DNA from: Thermosediminibacteraceae bacterium
GTDB taxonomy: Bacteria; Bacillota; Thermosediminibacteria; Thermosediminibacterales; Thermosediminibacteraceae
Assembly: GCA_021890755.1 (NCBI GenBank)
Contig: JAKKUQ010000001.1
Location: forward strand, 62,001 to 126,000
Reading direction: 5' to 3'
Length of the DNA: 64,000 nt
Below the pieces are notes generated by a model. That model did not search any database, was not told the DNA's origin, and worked only from the letters and a program-made list of their open reading frames with translations. Below are positions 56,594-64,000 of this stretch, piece after piece. The translations under genes and the position numbers were made by a program. Within the stretch, counting starts at the first letter, position 1, and every line of letters begins with the position of its first letter.

Positions 56594-58618
56594 TTATATA
56601 ATTTTTAATTTTTCTTCTACAGCTTTTTTAACCCCCATGTATTCTGGATTAGATAATAAATCGTTTTTTATGATTTCTGTTGCCAGTGCTTTTGTGGTTT
56701 CGAGAACTTTCAGGTCCTTGATTAGATTTACAAATTTAAATTCTGGAATCCCATGTTGTCTTACTCCCAGAAATTCTCCTGGACCCCTAAGTTCCAAGTC
56801 CTTCTGGGCTATTTCAAAACCATTATGGGTTTTCATCATAAAGTTCAACCTTGCCCTAACGTTCTTGTCCTTTGATCTGGTAATAAAAATACAGTAAGAT
56901 TTGAGATTACTTCTTCCAACCCTCCCTCTAAGTTGATGAAGCTGAGCAAGTCCGAACCTTTCCGCATTTTCCACCACCATCAAAGTAGCGGAAGGCACAT
57001 CCACCCCCACTTCAACCACCGTTGTTGCTACCAGCACGTCAATTTTTTTGGCACAAAAATCCTTCATAATATTATCTTTTTCCTCAGCCTTCATTTTCCC
57101 GTGCAGAATACCTATCCTGAGATGTGGAAAATTCTCGGCCAATTCCCGACCAATCTCATCTACACTTGCAAGCCCGGTATCGCTTTCCTCGACAGCCGGA
57201 CATACGACATAAGCTTGATGACCTTTTTTAACCTCAGCCTCCATGAATTTATAAACCCTTTCCCTCATGCTTTCATCCACCACATAGGTGTCAACCTTTT
57301 GGCGTCCTTCTGGCATAGTGTCTATCACTGAAATGTCCAAATCCGAATATATAGTAAGCGCCAGCGTCCGAGGAATCGGAGTAGCGCTCATTACAATCAC
57401 GTCGGGGTAATATCCCTTTCTAACCAAAGCCTCCCTCTGCCTTACACCGAACCGGTGCTGCTCATCGGTTATAACCATTCCGAGCCGGTAAAACTTTATA
57501 TTATCTTGGATAATTGCATGGGTTCCTACAACCACATCAATGGAACCCTTTTCAAGCCCTTTTAAAACTTCTTCTTTCTGCGTTTTGGGCATATCTCCCT
57601 TAAGAACTTCAACTTTTATTCCTAGTGGTTCCAAATATTTTTTTAACGTAGCACCATGTTGTATAGAGAGAATCTCCGTGGGAACCATAAAAGCTCCCTG
57701 GTAGCCGTTTTTTGCAGCAAGGTAAAGTGCTATACTTGCCACAACTGTTTTACCAGATCCAACATCGCCTTGAATTAAACGATTCATTATCCGCTCGCTC
57801 TTCAAATCCGAAATAATTTCCCTTACAACTTTCTTCTGACCCTCAGTAAGAGAAAAGGGCAAATTCTTTAAAAAGGGTTTTAAATCGAAATCTCTATATA
57901 TATTTTTTCTTTTTTCACCCATTATATGACGTTTTGTCACCATCATAGCTAGTTGAAAAAGCAAAAGCTCTTCGAAAGCCAATCTTTCTTGAGCTTTTTT
58001 CAGTTTTTCCCAGCTTTCCGGAAAATGGATATTTTTCAATGCATATAACTTCGGCATAAGTTTGTAATCGTTCAACAAACTCGGAGGTAAAACTTCATCA
58101 ACTTCTAAAACTTCTTCGAAAGCATTTTTTATTATTTTTCGCAGAATTTTTTGCGACAAGCCTCTGGTCAATGGATATATAGGACAAATTTTTGTGTAAT
58201 CCGAAAGATTAATCTCATCGAACTTCTGCCATTCGGGATTTAATATTTCGTATTCACCGTAACTTTTTTTTATTTTACCTATCAAAATCAACCTGTCACC
58301 GGGTTTGAACGCATTCTTCATATAAGGTTGATTAAAAAAAACGGCAAAGCCTTTGCGCTTGCCATCAGTTACCGGTATTTTTACAATCTTTATTTTTGAA
58401 CGGGTAAGTACTTCATATCCGTAATCTGTAACAACGCATGGAAAAGCACCCACACTATCGGTACTTCCCTGCTCAAAATTTAATGGAGTAAGGTCAAGAT
58501 AGCGTCTAGGTAAAAAATAAAGAAGGTCCATCACTGTATTTATGCCAAGAGTCCGCAGTAGTTTTGCCCTGGATGGTCCTACTCCTTTTATGTACTGGAC
58601 TTCTTTTTGCAAATTCAA
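56594..58618 (-). CDS. recG: ATP-dependent DNA helicase RecG
   Basis: 674 residues. It remodels stalled replication forks. The N-terminal wedge/OB domain is followed by Walker A LIQGDVGSGKTVVAS, MVITDEQHRFG, SATPIPRTLAL and the helicase C-terminal ERFGLAQLHQLRGRVGRS. I use TTG at 58618 (MNLQKEVQYIKGVG) because GAGGTG lies 6 nt upstream; the GTG three codons earlier is part of the SD. It follows fakA closely. Confidence 0.96.
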   Translation of the reverse strand: MNLQKEVQYIKGVGPSRAKLLRTLGINTVMDLLYFLPRRYLDLTPLNFEQGSTDSVGAFPCVVTDYGYEVLTRSKIKIVKIPVTDGKRKGFAVFFNQPYMKNAFKPGDRLILIGKIKKSYGEYEILNPEWQKFDEINLSDYTKICPIYPLTRGLSQKILRKIIKNAFEEVLEVDEVLPPSLLNDYKLMPKLYALKNIHFPESWEKLKKAQERLAFEELLLFQLAMMVTKRHIMGEKRKNIYRDFDLKPFLKNLPFSLTEGQKKVVREIISDLKSERIMNRLIQGDVGSGKTVVASIALYLAAKNGYQGAFMVPTEILSIQHGATLKKYLEPLGIKVEVLKGDMPKTQKEEVLKGLEKGSIDVVVGTHAIIQDNIKFYRLGMVITDEQHRFGVRQREALVRKGYYPDVIVMSATPIPRTLALTIYSDLDISVIDTMPEGRQKVDTYVVDESMRERVYKFMEAEVKKGHQAYVVCPAVEESDTGLASVDEIGRELAENFPHLRIGILHGKMKAEEKDNIMKDFCAKKIDVLVATTVVEVGVDVPSATLMVVENAERFGLAQLHQLRGRVGRSNLKSYCIFITRSKDKNVRARLNFMMKTHNGFEIAQKDLELRGPGEFLGVRQHGIPEFKFVNLIKDLKVLETTKALATEIIKNDLLSNPEYMGVKKAVEEKLKII

Positions 58619-58633
58619 CCTTCTCACCTCAAG

Positions 58634-60265
58634 CTATTCAAGAGAAACTATATAATAGTACAGGCTTTGACCACCTTTATAAACTTCTATCTCAAAATCG
58701 GGATACTTTTTTGCTAATTCACTGCGTACCTCCTCGGCTTCTTTCTGACTCACATCTTCGCCGAAATAAATAGTTAGCATCCCCGATTCCTTTATACTTG
58801 CCATTTTAAGTATAAGTTCGTGTAAAACCTCATCCCTATTGCTTCCAATTACAACCAGCTCTCCATCCATAATACCAAGGATATCACCCTCTTTAATATC
58901 AGTTCCATTCCATTTTGAATCCCTCGCCGCAAAAGTTATCTCACCGGTTATGACATTCTTTAAGGCTTCGCTCATTCTTTTTGTGTTTTCTTTCGCGTCC
59001 ACGTTCGGATCGTATGCTAGAAGCGCAGAAATTCCCTGGGGAATCGATTTAGTTGGCACAACATAAACGTTTTTGCTGCTCAAATTTTTTACCTGCTCGG
59101 CCGTCAGTATAATATTCTTATTGTTGGGGAGTATTATAATGTTTGGAGACTTTTGTTCCTCAACCACTGATAAAATACTTTCGATGCTTGGGTTCATGCT
59201 CTGACCGCCTTCAACTATAGCACCGGCTCCCATGCTTTTATATATCTCCTTTAATCCTTCTCCGGATACCACAGCAACGATTTCAGTATCTTTAACATTA
59301 ACATTTTCATCAACGGGAAGAGAGCTACGTATAAATTCCTCATGCTGTAATTTCATGTTGTCGATCTTTACTTTGGAAAGTTCTCCCCATCTAATGGCCT
59401 TTTCTAAAACTTCTCCGGGGTGATTCGTATGTATATGGAGTTTAACTACGTTATTCATACCTGTAATCAAAAGCGAATCTCCCAGAGGCATAACCTCTGA
59501 TTTTAAAGCCTCCAAATCTATTTCCGGCGCCTGTAAAATAAGTTCGGTGCAGTAAAGGTAATCAATTTGTGAAAGATCCGCTCTCACAGGCTCCTGTCCA
59601 TTTGTAACTCCAGTTTCATCGGTTTTTACCTCTTCCACCAGGCTAGGATTTTTCAAAGCCTGGAGAAATCCGTCCAATAAGAATATTAAACCTTTTCCGC
59701 CGGCGTCTACGACCCCAGCTTCTTTCAAAATTGGCAGCATTTCCGGTGTTTTTTCAAGAATTTTTTTTGCATGATCTATTGTCTTTTCTAAATTCTCTAC
59801 AATATTCCTAGATCTTTTCGCTTCAAAAAGCATCCTTTCAGCTGCTTCTTTTGCTACAGTAAGAATAGTGCCTTCTACAGGTCTTAGAACTGCTTTATAT
59901 GCCTCTTCCACTCCCCGTTTGAACGCCGCTGCCAGCTCCTGTGCATTCAGAGAATCTTTACCGTCAGCTACCCCTGCCGCAAATCCCCTGAATAATTGCG
60001 ACAAAATAACCCCTGAATTTCCCCTTGCTCCCATTAAGGAACCCCAAGCGGCTGCATCGACAATGCGCTTTAAGTTTTCGTCTTTTACTTTTGATACCTC
60101 TTCTACTGCCTGCTCTACAGTTAACGACATATTAGTACCGGTATCCCCATCGGGTACCGGATAAACATTGAGTGAATCCACGAGCTTCCTATTCAGTTTC
60201 AATACTCGTGCCGAGTGTATCAGTGCTTTTTTAAATAATGCCCCATCAATTTTTTCAACCGACAA
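58634..60265 (-). CDS. fakA: Fatty acid kinase catalytic subunit FakA (YloV)
   Basis: 543 residues. The N-terminal DAK2 domain shows NVYPVPDGDTGTNMSLTVEQ and AARGNSGVI-type WGSLMGARGNSGVILSQLF. It phosphorylates fatty acids bound by FakB, feeding acyl-phosphate to PlsY. This route matters more here because the fabH/fabD/fabG genes are absent beside plsX. TTG start with GGAGG 8 nt upstream. Confidence 0.93.
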   Translation of the reverse strand: MSVEKIDGALFKKALIHSARVLKLNRKLVDSLNVYPVPDGDTGTNMSLTVEQAVEEVSKVKDENLKRIVDAAAWGSLMGARGNSGVILSQLFRGFAAGVADGKDSLNAQELAAAFKRGVEEAYKAVLRPVEGTILTVAKEAAERMLFEAKRSRNIVENLEKTIDHAKKILEKTPEMLPILKEAGVVDAGGKGLIFLLDGFLQALKNPSLVEEVKTDETGVTNGQEPVRADLSQIDYLYCTELILQAPEIDLEALKSEVMPLGDSLLITGMNNVVKLHIHTNHPGEVLEKAIRWGELSKVKIDNMKLQHEEFIRSSLPVDENVNVKDTEIVAVVSGEGLKEIYKSMGAGAIVEGGQSMNPSIESILSVVEEQKSPNIIILPNNKNIILTAEQVKNLSSKNVYVVPTKSIPQGISALLAYDPNVDAKENTKRMSEALKNVITGEITFAARDSKWNGTDIKEGDILGIMDGELVVIGSNRDEVLHELILKMASIKESGMLTIYFGEDVSQKEAEEVRSELAKKYPDFEIEVYKGGQSLYYYIVSLE

Positions 60266-60286
60266 TTAGACAACCTCCCCTATTGA

Positions 60287-60643
60287 CTATTTCACTCGCA
60301 CGCTCTTTACCACGACGTTTACTTTATCCGGCGCAAAGCCTAAATGTTTTTTTAATGAATAATGGACTCTTTCTATCACGTTATTAGCAACTTCGCTAAT
60401 CTTTGTCCCATACTGAACAGCAATGTAAAGCTCTACAATTAATTCGTCTTCAGTAATCTGAACCTCTACTCCCTTTCCCAAATTTTCCCTTCCTAAAAGT
60501 TCAACAATGCCGTCACTCATTCGCCGTGATACCATACCTACCAATCCGTAGCTTTCAATAGCTGCGTTGCCGGCAAGTACTGCTATGACTTCCTTAGAGA
60601 TGTGAATACTCCCCAGGGAGTTTTTAATTATATTTTTCACCAT
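60287..60643 (-). CDS. Asp23/Gls24 family protein (YloU)
   Basis: 118 residues: GSIHISKEVIAVLAGNAAIE, YGLVGMVSRRMSDGI and VEVQITEDELIVELYI. Asp23 homologues anchor at the membrane and relate to envelope stress; the pairing with fakA is conserved. It is 21 nt before fakA. Confidence 0.93.
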   Translation of the reverse strand: MVKNIIKNSLGSIHISKEVIAVLAGNAAIESYGLVGMVSRRMSDGIVELLGRENLGKGVEVQITEDELIVELYIAVQYGTKISEVANNVIERVHYSLKKHLGFAPDKVNVVVKSVRVK

Positions 60644-60787
60644 CCAGCCTCCCTTGACTTAATCCATAAAATTATTAACAGCTTCATTATAATATATTTT
60701 AATCTCTTGTTCCAGCTTTATTGCACTCGACGTGTTTATATGATAAAATTAGCTTGTTGTTAAAATGAACTGAATGGAGGTGCAATT

Positions 60788-60976
60788 ATGGCCAAATGCG
60801 AAATCTGCGGAAAGATTCCTAGAACTGGGATGCAGGTAAGCCATTCCAATATTCACACAAAAAGGATGTGGTCTCCTAACGTTCAAAGGGTACGTGCTAT
60901 TGTAGACGGTGTTCCCAAAAGAATTCATGTATGCACACGCTGTTTGAGATCCGGGAAAGTAAAAAGAGCGCAATAA
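60788..60976 (+). CDS. rpmB: Ribosomal protein L28
   Basis: 62 residues of bL28: AKCEICGKIPRTGMQVSHSN, then TKRMWSPNVQRVRAIVDG and VCTRCLRSGKVKRA, with four cysteines of a zinc site. The start follows GGAGG. It is the only plus-strand gene in this neighbourhood, divergent from yloU, as in Bacillus. Confidence 0.97.
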   Translation: MAKCEICGKIPRTGMQVSHSNIHTKRMWSPNVQRVRAIVDGVPKRIHVCTRCLRSGKVKRAQ

Positions 60977-60979
60977 AAA

Positions 60980-61007
60980 AGCGTGCCAACAAAGCACGCT
61001 CTTTTTA
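60980..61007. terminator. Bidirectional terminator between rpmB and spoVM
   Basis: AGCGTGC and GCACGCT pair around a 7-nt loop, with CTTTTTA on the plus side and a T-run on the minus side. It ends rpmB on the plus strand and spoVM on the minus strand, overlapping the spoVM stop. Confidence 0.9.
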
Positions 61008-61097
61008 TTCTTCGCTCCCCCGTGAAAACAGCCCCAGTATTGTTCTTACAATTTTCCCGAGCTTCTTCGGCAGCTTAAACACATAAATCTTTACCAT
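61005..61097 (-). CDS. spoVM: Stage V sporulation protein M
   Basis: 30 residues: MVKIYVFKLPKKLGKIVRTI then LGLFSRGSEE. This is a clear SpoVM, the amphipathic curvature-sensing helix that anchors the spore coat to the forespore membrane. Bacillus SpoVM has the same KLPKFLGGIVRAMLG plan, including the key proline. GGGGGGCAGG lies just before the ATG. Too short for ordinary ORF calling. Confidence 0.93.
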   Translation of the reverse strand: MVKIYVFKLPKKLGKIVRTILGLFSRGSEE

Positions 61098-61112
61098 TTT
61101 CCTGCCCCCCTT

Positions 61113-61271
61113 TCACCAGCTTTGGCTATACAGCATCAATCCAAACCATATTAAAAAACTACCCAAAGCCAACATCCATATCCAAGATGGTAAGCGGGTA
61201 ATTAGAATGGCCGCCCCTGTAAGAGCCGCTGCAATCCCCAACACTTTCTTTGTATTCAAGCGAAGCCCCAC
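61113..61271 (-). CDS. 52-residue membrane protein upstream of spoVM
   Basis: Frame with GTG start and GGGGGTGG 4 nt upstream. The product begins MGLRLNTKKVLGIAAALTGA, continues with a tryptophan-rich SWIWMLALGSFLIWFGLMLY and ends in SQSW. Two hydrophobic helices with a short turn. It ends 15 nt before the spoVM start, so both are likely on one transcript. I do not recognise a family. A role with SpoVM at the spore membrane is only a positional guess. Confidence 0.6.
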   Translation of the reverse strand: MGLRLNTKKVLGIAAALTGAAILITRLPSWIWMLALGSFLIWFGLMLYSQSW

Positions 61272-61347
61272 CGGACCACCCCCACCGGTCAAAATCCTTC
61301 ACATGATATTTATATTCTGAAGGAAAAGCTTTTGACACAAAAACCCC

Positions 61348-62004
61348 CTATGTAGGGGGTAAATTTTTCAACCGGCTAATTACTAAAGCAGGATCCGGTG
61401 AGTTATAAATGGCGGAACCGGCAACGAGAATATCCGCCCCGGCTTCTATCACTTGCCGGGCAGTTTTTTCATTTATGCCTCCGTCCACCTCGATCAATAC
61501 ATTGAGATTTCTAGAAACTATTTTTGATTTGAGTTCCCTTATCTTATCTAACATTCCGTTGATAAAACTTTGGCCACCAAAACCGGGGTTTACTGTCATT
61601 ATTAAAACCATATAGACATCTTCCAGTATATAATCCAACGTACTCAGAGGAGTCCCCGGATTTAAAGCTACGGCTGGCAAGGCACCTTTTTCTTTAATGG
61701 TCTGAATTAACCGGTTTATATGGACTGTTGATTCCACATGAACTGTTAAAATATTAGCACCAGCTTTAATAAAATCTTCTACATATCTTTCCGGATCTTT
61801 TATCATTAAGTGAACATCGAAAGGCAGAGAACTCCTTTTCCTTAAGGACGATATAACCGGGGGGCCGATGGTTATGTTTGGCACAAAGTGACCATCCATT
61901 ACATCAATGTGTAATAGATCCGCCCCAGCATCCTCTACTTTTTTTACTTCTTCGTATAGGTTACTGAAGTCGGCAGATAAAATTGATGGTGCGACCTTTA
62001 CCAT
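61348..62004 (-). CDS. rpe: Ribulose-phosphate 3-epimerase
   Basis: 218 residues, TIM barrel. It interconverts ribulose-5-P and xylulose-5-P. VKVAPSILSADFSNLYEEV, LHIDVMDGHFVPNIT, VNPGFGGQSFI and VDGGINEKTA carry the metal and catalytic residues. It follows prkC by 12 nt. In Bacillus rsgA (cpgA) lies between the two; here it is missing. Confidence 0.96.
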   Translation of the reverse strand: MVKVAPSILSADFSNLYEEVKKVEDAGADLLHIDVMDGHFVPNITIGPPVISSLRKRSSLPFDVHLMIKDPERYVEDFIKAGANILTVHVESTVHINRLIQTIKEKGALPAVALNPGTPLSTLDYILEDVYMVLIMTVNPGFGGQSFINGMLDKIRELKSKIVSRNLNVLIEVDGGINEKTARQVIEAGADILVAGSAIYNSPDPALVISRLKNLPPT

Positions 62005-62016
62005 ATTCCATCTTCC

Positions 62017-63876
62017 TCACAATCTCTGTTCGTGTATAAGTCTATCATCAATCAATATTTTAACATCGATCGTTCCAACTCCTTCAATTGGTACTTCTAA
62101 CGGACTGTCTTCAGGTGTATGCTTTTTATTATATACCACACGTTCCCCTAGCTCATCGGAAATTTGGATTTTCACCCTAAACTCCGGAGGCTGTGGAGGG
62201 AGCGGTATTATAAGTTTTGCTCTTTTTACCTCTGGAGGACCGCTGCTTACGACAAGGTTTACCGAGGAACCCTCTTTGACTTCTGCCCCGGGTTTTGGGG
62301 TTTGATCAATGACAGTATTCTTTTTTGCATTAGAGGGCTTAAAATCTATGTTACCCAGAGTTAGATTGTTTTTTTCTAGTTCTTTCTTTGCCTCTTCCAA
62401 ATCCTTGCCTATAAGAAGCGGCGTGTTGATTTTCTTTATTTTGGGACCCAAGCTAACTACGAAGTTTATTTTCGTCCCCTCAGGCAATTGCAAGCCTTCT
62501 CTGGGATTTTGTTCTATCACTATCCCTTGTGGATACTCTTCTGAATACTCTTTATCAACTTTGCCGACTTCGAAGTTACTGCTTTCTATAAGATTTCTAG
62601 CCTCTACTTCGGTCTTTCCAATTAAACTTGGAACCTCTGCCATCTTTGGTCCTTTGCTTACAATTAGAGCTATCGGGGGATGGTTAATTTTAACTTTAGT
62701 TCCTCCCTTAGGTTCTTGGTCTATTACCTGGCCAACTGGTGCATCAGAAAAGACCCTGTCTATGACCTCTGCTTTAAGATTTTTTTCTTGGAGTTTTCTT
62801 ATTGCCTCCTCCTCACTATCACCTACCACGTTCGGGAGGACCACTTCCGGAACGTAAAAATACTTTTGCGCAATCACCATACCTAAATAGGAAAAAGCCG
62901 CAAATAGCATTACTACAACTGCTACAACCGCAATTCCTCTTATATATCGGGAAGCTTTCTTTCGCTTATTCCCTCCGCTTTCACGAACAGGTGCATTTAT
63001 ACCGGAATCAAGTATCATCGTGCGCTCCAGATCCGATGGATTGAAATTTATTACTTCTAGATCCCTTTCAATCTTAGAAAGCTCTCTTTTAAGCTCCGAA
63101 GCCCTTTGAAATCTATCATCCGGTGATTTTGATATGCACTTCATTACAATTTCTTCCAAGGCCGGTGGAAATCCCGGTATGATTGCGGAGATGGGTTTTG
63201 GTTCCTCTTGAATATGCTTTAACGCAACGGCGACGGGACTATCTCCATCAAAGGGTACCCGACCTGTTAAAGCTTCGTATAAAAGCACCCCGAGTGAATA
63301 AATGTCTGTTCTCTCATCTACAAAGCCACCCCTTGCCTGCTCGGGGGAAATGTAATGGGCTGAGCCGATCATTCCGCCGGTATTGGTTATAGTAGAGCCC
63401 GTTGAAGCCCTCGCTATACCAAAATCTGCAACTTTAATGCGCCCATCGGGGGTTATTATTATGTTATGGGGTTTAATATCCCTGTGCACAATCTTGTTCC
63501 TATGGGCACACTCTAGCGCATCGCAGATTTGCTTTGCTATTTCTATTACTTTTACAGGAGGTAAAGGAGCTTCTTCCTTTATTAGCTCTTTGAGCGTTTT
63601 ACCTTCCACATATTCCATTACGATATAATAGATACCGTCTTCTTCACCGACGTCATATATATTTACTATATTCGGATGGGAAAGGCTAGCTGCAGCTTGC
63701 GCTTCACGCCTGAACCTTTTGACGAAATTTTCATCGCTAGAATACTCCGGCCTTAATATTTTTATCGCTACAATTCTATTAAGGAGGGTACACCGAGCTT
63801 TATAGACAACCGCCATCCCCCCTCCGCCTATTTCTTCAAGAATAACATACCGATTCCCCAATGTTTTGCCTTTCAT
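62017..63876 (-). CDS. prkC: Serine/threonine protein kinase PrkC with PASTA repeats
   Basis: 619 residues. The kinase domain has GGGGMAVVYKARC, IVHRDIKPHNIII and VADFGIARAS. One membrane helix follows (YIRGIAVVAVVVMLFAAFSY). Three extracellular PASTA domains run from about residue 350 to 555 (VLPNVVGDSEEEAI, VPSLIGKTEVEARN, TPLLIGKDLEEAK). The kinase senses muropeptides and controls germination and cell-wall functions. Start ATG at 63876 preferred; a GTG three codons upstream is also possible. It is 18 nt after prpC. Confidence 0.95.
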   Translation of the reverse strand: MKGKTLGNRYVILEEIGGGGMAVVYKARCTLLNRIVAIKILRPEYSSDENFVKRFRREAQAAASLSHPNIVNIYDVGEEDGIYYIVMEYVEGKTLKELIKEEAPLPPVKVIEIAKQICDALECAHRNKIVHRDIKPHNIIITPDGRIKVADFGIARASTGSTITNTGGMIGSAHYISPEQARGGFVDERTDIYSLGVLLYEALTGRVPFDGDSPVAVALKHIQEEPKPISAIIPGFPPALEEIVMKCISKSPDDRFQRASELKRELSKIERDLEVINFNPSDLERTMILDSGINAPVRESGGNKRKKASRYIRGIAVVAVVVMLFAAFSYLGMVIAQKYFYVPEVVLPNVVGDSEEEAIRKLQEKNLKAEVIDRVFSDAPVGQVIDQEPKGGTKVKINHPPIALIVSKGPKMAEVPSLIGKTEVEARNLIESSNFEVGKVDKEYSEEYPQGIVIEQNPREGLQLPEGTKINFVVSLGPKIKKINTPLLIGKDLEEAKKELEKNNLTLGNIDFKPSNAKKNTVIDQTPKPGAEVKEGSSVNLVVSSGPPEVKRAKLIIPLPPQPPEFRVKIQISDELGERVVYNKKHTPEDSPLEVPIEGVGTIDVKILIDDRLIHEQRL

Positions 63877-63894
63877 ATCTATCACATCTCCGTA

Positions 63895-64000
63895 TTAGTC
63901 TACAAGTATAATTTCTACGGTAATATTGTCATAACCACCGTAGTAGTTTGCGGCTTCAATCAATTTATCAGCAGCCGCATCCACACTTTCGGCGCTTAAA
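63895..64000 (-). CDS. prpC: Protein phosphatase PrpC/Stp, C-terminal end only
   Basis: The last ~34 codons of a PP2C-type phosphatase, cut by the window edge: LSAESVDAAADKLIEAANYY, then GGYDNITVEIILVD and stop. The GGYDNITV motif is the conserved metal-site end of the family. It would reverse PrkC phosphorylation; prpC-prkC pairing is standard. Confidence 0.9.
   Translation of the reverse strand, partial: LSAESVDAAADKLIEAANYYGGYDNITVEIILVD

Noticed and set aside
1-64000. CRISPR arrays, tRNA or rRNA genes, prophage or IS transposases
   Set aside because: None found by eye on either strand; no regularly spaced repeats and no recognisable transposase or integrase.

Overview
The window looks like a chromosomal segment from a spore-forming, probably thermophilic, acetogenic member of the Clostridia. 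Evidence for sporulation is spoVM, spoVS, an alpha/beta-type SASP gene and the ylbJ-ylbM block. Evidence for acetogenesis is a nearly complete methyl branch of the Wood-Ljungdahl pathway, a selenocysteine formate dehydrogenase, an [FeFe]-hydrogenase, methanol methyltransferase genes and pta-ackA. A placement near Thermosediminibacter/Thermoanaerobacter-type Firmicutes is a guess from gene content and order, not from a search.

Layout. (1) 1-4485: topA (cut by the window edge), dprA, cobO and comM, all on the minus strand. (2) About 4.5-33.3 kb is an accessory block. It separates yraN-rnhB from comM-dprA-topA, which are normally adjacent in Clostridia. Its left part (5.9-13.7 kb) is a catabolic module: nitrilase-family amidase, sodium symporter with a 32-residue partner peptide, M29/NicX-like metalloenzyme, PepV-like dipeptidase, a racemase gene with an in-frame stop, and a PucR regulator. 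Direct repeats bound this module: an exact 690-bp copy plus diverged flanks that include a dead copy of the start of comM. Next come gene relics (S41 protease, AGCS symporter) and a candidate free-standing small RNA. The right part (16.1-32.9 kb) is the C1 module: folD, fchA, fhs, an amidohydrolase, a corrinoid-activating ASKHA protein, a DUF1638 protein, an ECF S-component, hydA, Sec-fdhF, a small ferredoxin, a trmFO relic, a MetF-MetV fusion, mtgA, mtaB and mtaC. (3) 33.3-64 kb is conserved housekeeping DNA resembling the Bacillus ylo/ylq/ylb regions, from yraN-rnhB through the SRP genes, smc, rnc, plsX, ackA-pta, ylbM-ylbJ, coaD, recG, fakA, rpmB, spoVM, rpe and prkC to prpC (cut by the edge).

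How the genes work together. MtaB moves the methyl group of methanol onto the corrinoid of MtaC, and the MtgA-like protein exchanges it with tetrahydrofolate. MetF, FolD, FchA, Fhs and FdhF/HydA link methyl-THF to formate, CO2 and H2. The ASKHA protein reactivates oxidised corrinoid. CobO supplies adenosylcobamide, and Pta-AckA converts acetyl-CoA to acetate and ATP. CODH/ACS, MtaA and the selenocysteine machinery are not in this window. FolD lacks the catalytic lysine needed for cyclohydrolase activity, so FchA probably does that step.

Decay is widespread: trmFO, fabG, an M29 tail, two S41 copies, an AGCS symporter and a second comM start are all broken. Many starts are TTG or GTG, and several start calls here were moved to fit the Shine-Dalgarno sequence.
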